64,000 nucleotides of DNA from Sphaerisporangium rubeum (GCF_014207705.1 NZ_JACHIU010000001.1:1364001-1428000), one strand, 5' to 3'; shown: positions 46,464 through 54,944, counted from the stretch's first letter. Notes: generated by a model not told the origin, from the letters alone. Made by a program: numbers and translations.

Positions 46464-47170
46464 GACGAGGGACGCAAGGCGTAGCCGACGCCGCGCTGCG
46501 TGTGGATGAGCGGCGGCCCGAGCGGGTCCAGTTTACGGCGCAGGTACGAGATGTACGTCTCCACGACCTGGGACTGAGTGCCGAACCCCCAGACGTGCTC
46601 AAGGAGCTGCGCCTTGGTGAGCACCTGTCCGGGATGACGCATCAAGAAGGCCAGCAGGCGGAACTCGGTGGGGGAGAGGTCCACCGGCGTGCCGTCGCGG
46701 CGGACCTCCCAGCGGGCCTCGTCCAGTTCGAGACCCGCCACCGACAGCACGGCGTGCTCGGCCGGCGCCTCGGCCTCGGTGCCGCCTCGCGCGCCGCGCC
46801 GCAGCACGGCGCGGGCTCGGGCGACCAGCGCCTCCACCGAGAACGGCTTGGTGACGTAGTCGTCGCCGCCGAGGGTGAGACCGTGCACCGTGTCGGCGAC
46901 GGTGTCACGTGCCGTGAGGAAGATGACAGGGACGTCGTCGCCTCTGGCACGCAGCCGTCTGCACAGCTCGAACCCGTCCAGGTCGGGCAGCATGACGTCG
47001 AGCACAAGCAGGTCGGGGGACGACGACCCGGCCAGGTCCAGCGCCTCGTAGCCCCGCGCCGCGCTGATCACGTCGAAGCCGTGGAAGCGCAGCGCCACGG
47101 CCACGAGGTCGCGGATGTTGCGCTCGTCGTCCACGACGAGGACCCGGGGTCGGTTCGTCTGCTCGGTCAT
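46460..47170 (-). CDS. Response regulator, OmpR family
   Basis: A 236-aa regulator. ATG 47170 is preferred with GGCGGA upstream; GTG 47185 would add five residues but has a ribosome site touching the start. The receiver domain has acidic residues near 14-15, phospho-acceptor Asp58 in LLVLDVMLPDLDG, Thr in FLTARD and Lys in VTKPFS. The winged helix (about 140-235) includes LSPTEFRLLAFLMRHPGQVL and VVETYISYLRRKL. It partners with the overlapping kinase gene. The upstream gene for a secreted protein ends 17 bases before, so all three form an operon. Confidence 0.93.
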   Translation of the reverse strand: MTEQTNRPRVLVVDDERNIRDLVAVALRFHGFDVISAARGYEALDLAGSSSPDLLVLDVMLPDLDGFELCRRLRARGDDVPVIFLTARDTVADTVHGLTLGGDDYVTKPFSVEALVARARAVLRRGARGGTEAEAPAEHAVLSVAGLELDEARWEVRRDGTPVDLSPTEFRLLAFLMRHPGQVLTKAQLLEHVWGFGTQSQVVETYISYLRRKLDPLGPPLIHTQRGVGYALRPSS

Positions 47171-47187
47171 GGGTCCGCCGCTCACTC

Positions 47188-47715
47188 CTAGCGCTTGGGC
47201 ACCACCACTCCGAGCGCGGTCCGGGTGTCACCGGACGGACGGCCGAGGACGAAGACGTCGTCGCCTGCCTTCAGCGCCGAGGGAGTGGATTTCTCGCCAT
47301 TCTTCCGGACTCTACTGTCGCCGGTGACCGTCCAGGCCCAGCTCACGCCGTCGGCGCTCTTCACGGTGAGCGCCGACGCGGACACCGACGTCACCGCGCC
47401 GCGCTGCCAGGTGAACGTGTCGAAGCCGCCGCGCACCCGCACGGTCGTCTCGCCGTGCACGCCGACCAGTGCTCTGCGCGCTCCGAGCCGCAGCCGGGGC
47501 CGGTCGGCCGGGTCGCCGGCGGTGAGGAGATCCGGAGAGGTCCCCGTGAGCGAGGCGGCCTCCGCGGCCACCGGATCGGCGGCCGTCAGCTCGTACGGCG
47601 CGGCGCCGCCGCCGTCCCGGCCGGCCAGTGCGGCGCCGCCGAGAAGCCCCACGGTGAGCGTGCCGGCGAACGCACCGGCCGTCAGCGCCTTGGACAGTTT
47701 TCTCATGCCGTTCAT
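47188..47715 (-). CDS. Exported DUF5666-like protein
   Basis: About 175 aa from ATG 47715 (ATG 47706 is also possible). A signal peptide or anchor (KLSKALTAGAFAGTLTVGLLGG) is followed by a beta-rich domain with RGAVTSVSASALTVKSADG and GDDVFVLGRP, the repeating OB-like strand pattern of DUF5666. As the first gene of the two-component operon it could modulate or be sensed by the kinase; this is inference from position. No cysteine and no other recognised motif. Confidence 0.7.
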   Translation of the reverse strand: MNGMRKLSKALTAGAFAGTLTVGLLGGAALAGRDGGGAAPYELTAADPVAAEAASLTGTSPDLLTAGDPADRPRLRLGARRALVGVHGETTVRVRGGFDTFTWQRGAVTSVSASALTVKSADGVSWAWTVTGDSRVRKNGEKSTPSALKAGDDVFVLGRPSGDTRTALGVVVPKR

Positions 47716-47811
47716 GGCACAACCGGCGGCTGGGAGAAAGCCGGGGAAACACTGAGACAACCCGGTGAGGTATGAATCTTTCACCGGATTTCCGGCCTCG
47801 GCGGTGAGGGC

Positions 47812-48543
47812 TCAGCCGGGAACGCGGGCCACGCAGAACACGGTCTGGCCGAACGGCGGCCGGATGAACCGCTCGATGAGGCGGGTGGCGGGGACGACGG
47901 TGCGGTCGTAGATCTTCACCAGACGCGGGTCGGGATACCCCACGCCGCCGCGCCGCACGGCCACCCACCACGCGATGCCGCCGAGGAAGTTGATCGGCTT
48001 GAGCACCTCGGCCGTGAGCCCGGCCGCGGCGACCGTGCGGCCGAGCGTGGCGGGGGTGTACCGGGTGACGTGCCCCACCTTGCGGTCGAAGTCGCCGTAA
48101 AGCTGCATGTAACCCGGCACCCAGATGACGATGCGGCCCCCCGGCGCGGTGACCTTGGCGAGCGAGCGCAGCGCCTCGACGTCCTCCTCGATGTGCTCGA
48201 GGACGTTCATCATGACCACGGTGTCGACCGGCTCGTCCAGCGGGATCTCGGCCGGCAGCCCGAACTGGAGCACGCCGATGTCGTCGCGGCCGTCGAAGCG
48301 CTTGGTGAGCTGCTCGACGCAGTAGGGGTCGAAGTCGCTGACCACGAGACGGTCCAGGCGGGGCAGGAACTGCTCGGCGAAGTGGCCGAGGCCGGAGCCG
48401 ATCTCCAGCATGGACCTGCCGACGTGCGGAGCGACCATGTCGAATTCGTACTGCCGGTAATTGCGGGCCTCATCTCCACCGAGGTGGTTCTCCAGGGCTT
48501 CGTCCCCGGCCGCAGGTTGCACCACGCGGTCATACCCAGACAT
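47812..48543 (-). CDS. Class I SAM-dependent methyltransferase
   Basis: About 243 aa from ATG 48543 (TTG 48570 possible). Motif I is MLEIGSGLGHFAEQFL, motif II carries VVSDFDP, and MMNVLEHIEED with VTAPGGRIVIWVPGY completes the Rossmann-type SAM fold. Such proteins methylate small molecules, lipids or glycans; it resembles methyltransferases linked to glycolipid and surface-glycan synthesis, with GDFDRKVGHVTRYTP downstream as in Methyltransf_11/23 members. The C-terminal part is hydrophobic (KPINFLGGIAWWV). Monocistronic, divergent from the ECF sigma gene. Substrate unknown. Confidence 0.85.
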   Translation of the reverse strand: MSGYDRVVQPAAGDEALENHLGGDEARNYRQYEFDMVAPHVGRSMLEIGSGLGHFAEQFLPRLDRLVVSDFDPYCVEQLTKRFDGRDDIGVLQFGLPAEIPLDEPVDTVVMMNVLEHIEEDVEALRSLAKVTAPGGRIVIWVPGYMQLYGDFDRKVGHVTRYTPATLGRTVAAAGLTAEVLKPINFLGGIAWWVAVRRGGVGYPDPRLVKIYDRTVVPATRLIERFIRPPFGQTVFCVARVPG

Positions 48544-48713
48544 GCGTTCCGCCCAGTTTCGCTCACTCAAAAACCGTGGCTCCGCGAGGGGGCCACGGTC
48601 ACGGATGGGCTCCGAGTCTAGCCGCCCTGTTCCACGCCACGTCCCGCTTCCCGGACAACCAGGCGGTAAACGCCGGCCTTCGCGGCGAGACCTCCCCTTT
48701 GCGGAACGGCCTG

Positions 48714-49298
48714 ATGGAAACTACCTTTTGTCGCGCACACACCCCCCGAGAAGGAGCCCCGACGGACGACGACGAGGCCATAACGAGGTCGCTGGCCGGC
48801 GACCTGGCCGCGTACGAGGCGCTGGTCGCGCGTTACAGCGCGATAGCTCATCGCACCGCGGCCCTGCTCGGTGCGGCCGAGGAGGCCGAGGACGTCGTAC
48901 AGGAGGCGTTCGTCAAGGCGTTCAGGCATCTGTCCAAGTTCCGCAGGGACGCCGCCTTCAAGCCATGGCTGCTGCGCATCGTGGCCAACGAGACCCACAC
49001 GGCCACCCGCGCGCGGGGCCGCCGCGCCGAGCTCGCGCTGCGGGCCGGTGCCGAGCCCGAGCGGCTCCCCGACGACCCGGAAGGCGTCGCCATCGCCACC
49101 GACCGCCGCACCCGGCTGCTCGGCCTGGTCCGCGCTCTGCCGGAACGGGAACGCGAAGCGGTGGTCTGCCGGTACTTCCTACAGCTGAGTGAGGCCGAGA
49201 CGGCCGAGATCCTCGGCTGGCCGCTCGGCTCGGTCAAGTCCCGCACGTTCCGCGGGCTGGCCCGGCTGCGGGAGGAGGTGGGAGATGGGCTCGCATGA
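48714..49298 (+). CDS. ECF RNA polymerase sigma factor
   Basis: About 194 aa if begun at ATG 48714. Sigma region 2 (about 20-95) has YSAIAHRTAALLGAAEEAEDVVQEAFVKAFRHL and FKPWLLRIVANE; region 4 (about 130-190) has LPEREREAVVCRYFLQLSEAETAEILGWPLGSVKSRTFRGLARL. The first 16 residues do not look like sigma sequence, and a strong AAGGAG (48751-48756) stands before in-frame ACG 48762, so the true start is uncertain. The next gene overlaps by 14 bases and encodes its likely membrane anti-sigma factor. Confidence 0.88.
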   Translation: METTFCRAHTPREGAPTDDDEAITRSLAGDLAAYEALVARYSAIAHRTAALLGAAEEAEDVVQEAFVKAFRHLSKFRRDAAFKPWLLRIVANETHTATRARGRRAELALRAGAEPERLPDDPEGVAIATDRRTRLLGLVRALPEREREAVVCRYFLQLSEAETAEILGWPLGSVKSRTFRGLARLREEVGDGLA

Positions 49299-50016
49299 CG
49301 ACCTGGAGGCGGCCCTGCGCGAGCTCGGCGAGCACGTCGGCCCGTCCGCACCCCCGACTGACGGGGTCGCGCGTGCCGTACGCGCGCGCCTTGAGGCCGA
49401 GCCGGCCGCCGGCGCGCCGGCGGGCCGGTGGTGGCGTCCGCGTGGCCGGTGGATCGCCGCGGTCGTCGCGGCGCTGCTCGCCGTGCTGCTGGGCTTCACG
49501 CCGCAGGGGCAGGCGGCGGTGGAGCGTGTGCTGCGGTTCGCCGGCATCGAGCTGCACATCGGCGACCCCGGGCCGCTGCCGTCGGGGGTGCCGCGCGCGC
49601 TGCCGGGTGAGAAGCGGGTCACGCTGGCCGAGGCCAGGGAGGCGGTGCCGTTCGAGTTCCTCGTGCCGGCCGCGCTCGGCGACCCCGCCGACGTGCGGGT
49701 GGCCGACGGCGGCCGCGTGGTGTCGATGTTCTGGCCGGGGATCCGGCTGGACGCCTACGCCGGCGTGCTGGACGTGCTGTGGCGCAAGGACGTCGGCGCG
49801 CCGTTCCCCGAGGAGGTCACGGTGGGGACGTCGCACGGGTGGTGGGTGCGGGCACCGCACGGCCTCACGTACCTGTCGCGTGACGGCATCGGCTCCAAGG
49901 ACCTGGCCCGGGTGGCGGGACCGACCCTCGTCTGGCAGCGTGACCAGGCCGGGTATCGCCTCGAAGGGCTGCCTGAGCTGGCGCGGGCCCGGGAGATCGC
50001 GATGTCGCTCCGATAA
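49285..50016 (+). CDS. Membrane protein, probable anti-sigma factor of the ECF sigma
   Basis: A 243-aa protein starting at ATG 49285 behind GGAGGTGGGAG, overlapping the sigma gene. An N-terminal cytoplasmic part (1-50), one TM (about 56-72) and an extracellular domain (about 75-243) containing repeated Trp/Tyr and beta strands (WPGIRLDAYAGVLDVLW). It has no HxxxCxxC zinc motif, so the sigma-binding mode must differ from ZAS-type anti-sigmas. Position and topology support the anti-sigma role; the family is not recognised by name. Envelope stress or a ligand could be sensed outside. Confidence 0.75.
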   Translation: MGSHDDLEAALRELGEHVGPSAPPTDGVARAVRARLEAEPAAGAPAGRWWRPRGRWIAAVVAALLAVLLGFTPQGQAAVERVLRFAGIELHIGDPGPLPSGVPRALPGEKRVTLAEAREAVPFEFLVPAALGDPADVRVADGGRVVSMFWPGIRLDAYAGVLDVLWRKDVGAPFPEEVTVGTSHGWWVRAPHGLTYLSRDGIGSKDLARVAGPTLVWQRDQAGYRLEGLPELARAREIAMSLR

Positions 50017-50122
50017 TGGTCGATTTGGTCCCCTATAAAGGTTGACCGAAAACAATCCATGCCGGATTGCCATACCGCAGGAAATGACCATCCGACCGGG
50101 CCCACGCTCGGTGTGTGGTGAT

Positions 50123-50773
50123 TCAGCTTCCCGGTGGCGGCGGCGGGAGAGACGGCCCCGTCTGCGTGTCGTCGTCGTCCGGCGGCGCCGTGGTCGGACG
50201 CGATGTCGGCCGCGGCGACTGCCTGGACGTCGGCTTGGACGACGAAGGTGGCGGCGGCGGCTCGGTCGGCCCGGACTGGCCGTCCGGCGACCTGCGCGGC
50301 TTCGGCTTCCTGGTCGGCGGCGCGGAGCTCGGCGGCGCCGATCGCGTCACCGGCGGCGGAGGCGGGGTGACCGTCCCCGGCCGGGCCGGGTCCTGGTTCG
50401 CGCCACGCCGCGTGCGGCTCGGCGACGGCCGCACGTCCGGCGGCGGCGGAGGCGAGTCCACGCCGAAGACCGGCTGCTTCGGAGTCGCCGGCGCCGGCGC
50501 GGACGGCACCGCGGCCGGCGGGGGAGGCGTGTCCGACTCGGGCCAGGCGAACCAGATGCCGGTGCCGGCCGCCAGCAACAGCGTCAGGCCGATCACGATG
50601 GGCCCGCTCCGGCTGTTGCCGAGCCGCTGCCAGGGGGTCTCCTCCTCGTCGTCCATGCCGGTCGCGTCGTCCCAGGTGCGCCACCGGTCCTCCCGGGGGC
50701 CGGAACCGGAAAAACTCCCGGCGTACGGCGGCCGGTGCCGCTGCGCGGAAGGCTCGTCGCTGTCGTCTCGCAC
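50123..50773 (-). CDS. Proline-rich single-pass membrane protein
   Basis: About 216 aa from GTG 50773 with GGAGACA upstream. A cytoplasmic N-terminus of 56 residues with acidic stretches (MDDEEETPW), a TM (about 57-77), then a long extracellular Pro/Ser/Thr-rich tail with PPPP blocks and basic-Pro segments (TRKPKPRR). There is no folded extracellular domain. It is divergent from the fused sigma/receptor gene at 50986, whose stalk has the same Pro-rich character, and shares a palindrome-bearing promoter with it. Likely a wall-spanning or scaffold protein; function unknown. Confidence 0.6.
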   Translation of the reverse strand: MRDDSDEPSAQRHRPPYAGSFSGSGPREDRWRTWDDATGMDDEEETPWQRLGNSRSGPIVIGLTLLLAAGTGIWFAWPESDTPPPPAAVPSAPAPATPKQPVFGVDSPPPPPDVRPSPSRTRRGANQDPARPGTVTPPPPPVTRSAPPSSAPPTRKPKPRRSPDGQSGPTEPPPPPSSSKPTSRQSPRPTSRPTTAPPDDDDTQTGPSLPPPPPGS

Positions 50774-50894
50774 GATGCTCTGTCTCCGGTCGGCGGATCG
50801 GGGGACTTGTGGCCCGCACATCAGGGCGACTTGTGGCTTGATGTGCATTCATGTGGGGGTTAACACCACTAGACAGTCAACAGAGTATAGAAGG

Positions 50895-50908
50895 TTGTTA
50901 TGTAACAA
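50895..50908. promoter_or_regulatory. Inverted repeat TTGTTA-TG-TAACAA in a divergent promoter
   Basis: Perfect 6-bp arms lie two bases apart in the AT-rich 212-base gap between the divergent Pro-rich gene and the fused sigma gene, 78 bases before the latter. A dimeric regulator could use it to control both. Confidence 0.5.
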
Positions 50909-50971
50909 AAGTGATATGAGACAACAGCACTTCCTCCCGTATATTTCTGTCTGCTTTGCCTGCGTCAGATT

Positions 50972-50977
50972 TATCAT
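50972..50977 (+). promoter_or_regulatory. -10 element TATCAT for a leaderless fused-sigma mRNA
   Basis: TATCAT fits TANNNT and ends nine bases before ATG 50986, which has no ribosome binding site. A transcript beginning at or just before the ATG is expected. The -35 is not recognisable, so an alternative sigma factor may be used. Confidence 0.4.
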
Positions 50978-50985
50978 TTGCAACT

Positions 50986-52695
50986 ATGTCAGGAGAGCTG
51001 AGTCCCGTGCTGAGGAGGGATGACCCCGCCGCGCTGGAACGCCTGTGCCGCGAGTACGGCGACCATCTCTACGACTACTGCCAATCCTTGATCGCCGGCG
51101 AGGACGCGCTCTCGGCGACGATCGGAGCGCTGTACGGAGCGGTGGCGCACACCGACCGGCTCTACGACCCCACCCGCTTACGCGCCTGGCTCTACTCCCT
51201 CGCACGTGCCGAATGCCAGGCCAGGTTGTCCGGCGTCACCCACACCGGCTCCTACGCGCGCCAGGGACGCAGCGGCTCGCCGGAGCTCGGCATCGAGGTG
51301 CTCGCCTGCCTGGAGCCGCGCGAACGCGAGATCCTCGACCTGACGCTGCGCCACGGGCTCAAGTCCGACGAGGTTGCACGGGTCCTCGACATCTCCGTCG
51401 ACGCCGTCGAGTCGTTCGCCGCGGCCGGCAGGAAGCACGCCGAGCAGTGGCTCGCCGCCGTCATGGACGCACGCGGCCACGACCCGCGCTGCTCGGTGCT
51501 GCCGGGCCTCGTCAAGTCCTGGGCCGAGTCCCCCACCCGGCTGCTGCGCGCGCACATCAGCAGGCACGTGCGCTCCTGCAAGGACTGCCAGGCCATCAAG
51601 TCAGGCGTCACCATCACGGCCCTCATGACCCGCCTGCCGATCCTCGCCGGCCCCGAGCCCGCCGAGCGGCTGTTCAGCGGCTCCGGGGAGTCGATCACCG
51701 CGGCCGACAACCGCACCGAGAGCTGGCACCCCGACGGGTTCCCCGTTCAGCCGGACGCTCTGGAGGACCCGCCACCCGCGCAGGCGCCGCTGTCGGTGGA
51801 CGAGGGGTTCGCTCCGGAACGTGCCGAAGGCGCCGCCAAGATCCCCGAGTTCTGGGAGCCCGACCCCGAGGCCGACAACCCCGAGAGCCGCATCCGCTGG
51901 GGCCGGGTCTCCCTGGTCACCGTCGTGTCGGTCGCCGTCGCCGGCGCCATCTGGTCGCTGCTGTTCACGCCACAGGCCAAGCAGCCCGTGGACGTCACGG
52001 CGGCCGGCGGCGGCTCGGTGTTCGTCACCCCGGGAGAAGGCCTGCCACCGCTGGTCGAGGACCCGCCGCCTCCCGGCGGCACCGCCGCTCCGACGGTCTC
52101 GCCAGGCGCGAGCCTGCCGGCGGTGAGCCGTCCCGGCGCCGGCCTGCCGTCCGGCTCGGTGCCGCTGGTGCCGCCGCCGAGCAGCGGCGCGCCGTCCACC
52201 ACACCGACGAGCAAGCCGAAGCGCTCCACCAGCGCGCCGACGAACGGCAACCCGGACGACCCGCCGCCTCCGCCGCGCACCACGTCCAAGCCGACGTCGT
52301 CCCCGAAGACGTCCTCGTCCCCCAAGCAGAGCTCGCAGCCGCAGTCGCAGCCGCGCACGAGCTCGCCGCCACCGCCTCCCCCTCCGCCGCCGCCTCCGGT
52401 GCTCGCCGCGTCGTCCAGCTCCGTGGACCTCGGGACCGCTCGCGAGGGGACCGTCACCGTGCGATCGCAGCCCGGCGCCATCCAGTGGTCCGCGATCGGA
52501 TCAGATCTTGTCGTCTCACCTGGTTCCGGAAGCATCTCCAACGGCGGTTCCGCCGCCATCGTCGTCTCACCGCGCTCGGGCAGTGGCTGTGGTCAGAAGA
52601 CCGCGCTCGTGTCCATCTCATGGTCAGGCGACAACCAGGGCACCAAGAACTCCGGAACGATCAGGGTGAACGTCAGCTACAACCAGCCCTGTTGA
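50986..52695 (+). CDS. ECF sigma factor fused to a zinc anti-sigma motif, TM segment and extracellular BACON-like domain
   Basis: A 569-aa protein. Residues 12-82 resemble sigma region 2 and 100-160 region 4 (LEPREREILDLTLRHGLKSDEVARVLDISVDAVESF). Residues 186-205 hold HVRSCKDCQ, a H-x3-C-x2-C motif (His194, Cys198, Cys201) like zinc-binding anti-sigma domains. One TM at about 308-328 follows an acidic linker, then a Pro/Ser/Lys stalk (about 340-470) ending in a run of eleven Pro. The C-terminal 100 residues are a beta-sandwich of BACON type with two cysteines (535 and 569). The whole reads as transcription factor, inhibitor and receptor in one chain. The region 2 DNA-melting segment looks weak, so it may act without being a true sigma. 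Confidence 0.75.
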   Translation: MSGELSPVLRRDDPAALERLCREYGDHLYDYCQSLIAGEDALSATIGALYGAVAHTDRLYDPTRLRAWLYSLARAECQARLSGVTHTGSYARQGRSGSPELGIEVLACLEPREREILDLTLRHGLKSDEVARVLDISVDAVESFAAAGRKHAEQWLAAVMDARGHDPRCSVLPGLVKSWAESPTRLLRAHISRHVRSCKDCQAIKSGVTITALMTRLPILAGPEPAERLFSGSGESITAADNRTESWHPDGFPVQPDALEDPPPAQAPLSVDEGFAPERAEGAAKIPEFWEPDPEADNPESRIRWGRVSLVTVVSVAVAGAIWSLLFTPQAKQPVDVTAAGGGSVFVTPGEGLPPLVEDPPPPGGTAAPTVSPGASLPAVSRPGAGLPSGSVPLVPPPSSGAPSTTPTSKPKRSTSAPTNGNPDDPPPPPRTTSKPTSSPKTSSSPKQSSQPQSQPRTSSPPPPPPPPPPPVLAASSSSVDLGTAREGTVTVRSQPGAIQWSAIGSDLVVSPGSGSISNGGSAAIVVSPRSGSGCGQKTALVSISWSGDNQGTKNSGTIRVNVSYNQPC

Positions 52696-52728
52696 CCGAC
52701 CCACTCCGACCCCGAGGAGAGACCGCGT

Positions 52729-54402
52729 ATGCCCCGGCTCCACAAACGCGAGTGGATCATCGCGCTCATCGCGGTGCTCGTGACGCTGACCATCGGCGTA
52801 CCCACCGGCATGGCCCTGGCCGACCCCGCACCGGCGGCCGGCACCGAGGAGGCGCCGGACAACGAGTGTGACGACATCCTCGGGACCGGCACCCCCGAGT
52901 TCATGTACTGCAAGTGGATGGCCAAGACCCCCAGGGAGGCGCTGGACATCGTGCGCTTCTGGGCTCGTAACGACGGCCAGAAGCTCCAGGACGCCGTGCC
53001 GTACCCCGGCCCCGTGCTGTTCTGCATGGACCAGACCAACAAGGGCCCCGGCATGCAGGACTGCGCCGACAAGGACCAGGTCCTGTGCAAGTACGACCAC
53101 GACGCCGGCAAGTACGTCTGCAAGGACGTCGACGGCAACATCACCAAACCCCCCGCCAAGGCCTGCCAAGGCGGTGAGTTCGACTGCTCAGGCGGCGCAG
53201 GCGCCACCGGGGCCACCCCGGCCCCCGGTGACGGCGGCACCCGCTCCGGCCAGGCCACCGCGGCCCCCGACGTCCAGCCGGACGTGACCCAGATGCCGGT
53301 GGACGACAAGTCCCAGGCCCCGCCGTCCGACCCCTCGGCGCCACCGACAGGCCAAGGCGACCCGAACGGCCCCGCCGACCCGTCGGCCGACCCCAGCGCG
53401 CCACCCGCCGCCGACCCCACCGCCGAGGCCGACCCGAGCACGGCCCCGCAGCCGACCGCCTCCACGGCCCCCGAGCCGTCCCAGCCCGCCGACCCGGCCC
53501 CCTCGGCCACCCCCACCAAGCGTCAGCTCACCGCGCCGAACGACGCCACCGGCAAGGCCGCCGCCGCCGCGGTCAAACTCAACATGCGCGTCTGGATCGA
53601 AGGTGAACTGGCCCCCGCGTGGCAGGCCGGCAAGGACCAGTTCGACGCCGCCGTCGCCAGCATGGCCGCACAGGCCAGCCGTCCCGGCGTCGTCGGCGTC
53701 AAGTTCGCACAGGACCTCGGCTACTGGGGCTTCAAGACCGCCGCCGACGTCCGCAAGTTCGTCAAGGACTCCTCCACGGCCCTGCGCGCCGCCATGCCGG
53801 CCGGCCGCCAGCTCGCCGTCGACGTCGTCGTCCCCGAGATGGGCTGCGGCGCCTCCGAGACCTGCGTCGCCGCGCTGCGCACCAAGTACCCGCTGATCAC
53901 CCGCGCCAACGTCGAGAAGTACGTCCTCACCGGCGACGTCGACCACGTCAACGTCTCCAGCGGCCTGTTCGCCAGCGAGTACTCCAAGTACAAGATCACC
54001 CCCGACAAGGCCCTCCGCAACCAGTGGATCGGCGTCCGCGCCAGAGGCTGGGACACCCGGGTCCACATCGGCGCACGCGAGGTCGGCCTGGCTCACAGCG
54101 GTGCCAACAAACTGACGGCAGCCCAGGCGGAAGCCGCCGCCAAACTGAGAGTCGACCTCCCCCTCCAGGCCGGCGTCCAGACCGTCATGCTCTGGACCCA
54201 CCGCCAGAACTGGGACGGCACCACCTGGCGCCTCCTGGACCAGGGCCTGGCGAACAACACCATGTGGAAAGCCCTCCAGGCACGCAAGGGCCTCGGCCGC
54301 CTGGCCGTCACCTTCGACGCCAGCGACCCCGAAAAGAGCATCACCGCCGACCTCAACAAACTCTCCGAAGTCTTCAACGTCATCTACATCCACTCCCAGT
54401 AA
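52729..54402 (+). CDS. Exported protein with Cys-rich N-terminal and alpha/beta C-terminal domains
   Basis: A 557-aa protein, 33 bases after the fused sigma gene, with GAGGAGAG before ATG 52729. A signal peptide (cleavage near residue 31, MALADP) leads into a domain with eight cysteines (about 47-148: NECDD, YCKW, FCMD, DCADK, LCKYD and so on), a long Pro/Asp/Ala linker (about 155-270) and a C-terminal domain (about 272-557) that resembles a TIM-barrel-type hydrolase by its strand pattern (VVGVKFAQDLGYWGF, LAVDVVVPEMGC, DHVNVSSG, GVQTVMLWTHRQNW). No catalytic pair can be assigned and no family is recognised. Probably cotranscribed with the fused sigma. Confidence 0.65.
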   Translation: MPRLHKREWIIALIAVLVTLTIGVPTGMALADPAPAAGTEEAPDNECDDILGTGTPEFMYCKWMAKTPREALDIVRFWARNDGQKLQDAVPYPGPVLFCMDQTNKGPGMQDCADKDQVLCKYDHDAGKYVCKDVDGNITKPPAKACQGGEFDCSGGAGATGATPAPGDGGTRSGQATAAPDVQPDVTQMPVDDKSQAPPSDPSAPPTGQGDPNGPADPSADPSAPPAADPTAEADPSTAPQPTASTAPEPSQPADPAPSATPTKRQLTAPNDATGKAAAAAVKLNMRVWIEGELAPAWQAGKDQFDAAVASMAAQASRPGVVGVKFAQDLGYWGFKTAADVRKFVKDSSTALRAAMPAGRQLAVDVVVPEMGCGASETCVAALRTKYPLITRANVEKYVLTGDVDHVNVSSGLFASEYSKYKITPDKALRNQWIGVRARGWDTRVHIGAREVGLAHSGANKLTAAQAEAAAKLRVDLPLQAGVQTVMLWTHRQNWDGTTWRLLDQGLANNTMWKALQARKGLGRLAVTFDASDPEKSITADLNKLSEVFNVIYIHSQ

Positions 54403-54419
54403 CCCCACCGACCCCAGCG

Positions 54420-54451
54420 ACGGCCGTCCGGCACCTCCGCCGGACGGCCGT
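54420..54451 (+). terminator. Terminator of the fused-sigma operon
   Basis: ACGGCCGTCCGGC (54420-54432) pairs with GCCGGACGGCCGT (54439-54451), a perfect 13-bp stem with a 6-base loop, 17 bases after the stop codon. Confidence 0.85.
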
Positions 54452-54604
54452 TGCCATGCACGTGTACACACGTGCTACGAATCGGCACCCCACCGAGGCG
54501 ATGCCGCCGTAACCGCCGAGAGCCAGAGACACCCCCAGATCAAAAATCCACCACATCCCGCTCGGCGCCCCATGCCCCGATCGACCCGTGAACCGACCCG
54601 GCGC

Positions 54605-54935
54605 GTCCCTGTCCGGCCACGTCCCCGCTCCGGCCCTCTGACCCGGCGCCACGACGGTGGGATCTACGTGCGGTGAAGTCGGCGCGGTCGTACGGCGGTC
54701 CGCGTCGCGCTGTTCCGGCCGTCCTGTCCGGCCCTGTCCCCGTCTCTGCTCCGGCCCTCTGACCTGGCGTCGTGGTGGTGGGATCTACGTGTGGTGAAGT
54801 CGGCGCGGTCGTACGGCGGTCCGCGTGGTCTGTTCCGGCCGTCCTGTCCGGCCATGTCCCCGTCTCTGCTCCGGCCCTCTGACCCGGCGCCGCGACGGCG
54901 GGACCACGTGCGGTGAAGTCGGCGCCGTTGTACGG
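54605..54935. repeat. About 2.8 tandem copies of a 120-bp unit
   Basis: Shared segments recur at steps of 119-121 bases: GTGAAGTCGGCGC begins at 54673, 54794 and 54913, and CCTGTCCGGCC at about 54608, 54723 and 54843. Divergence is mostly point changes. The repeats fill most of the 542-base gap 54403-54944 between convergent genes. No gene can be supported there apart from the terminator at its left edge. Confidence 0.8.
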
Positions 54936-54944
54936 CGGTGCGGT

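Noticed and set aside
54605-54935. CRISPR array
   Set aside because: The repeats are about 120 bp and adjoining, without unique spacers, and no cas genes exist in the window.
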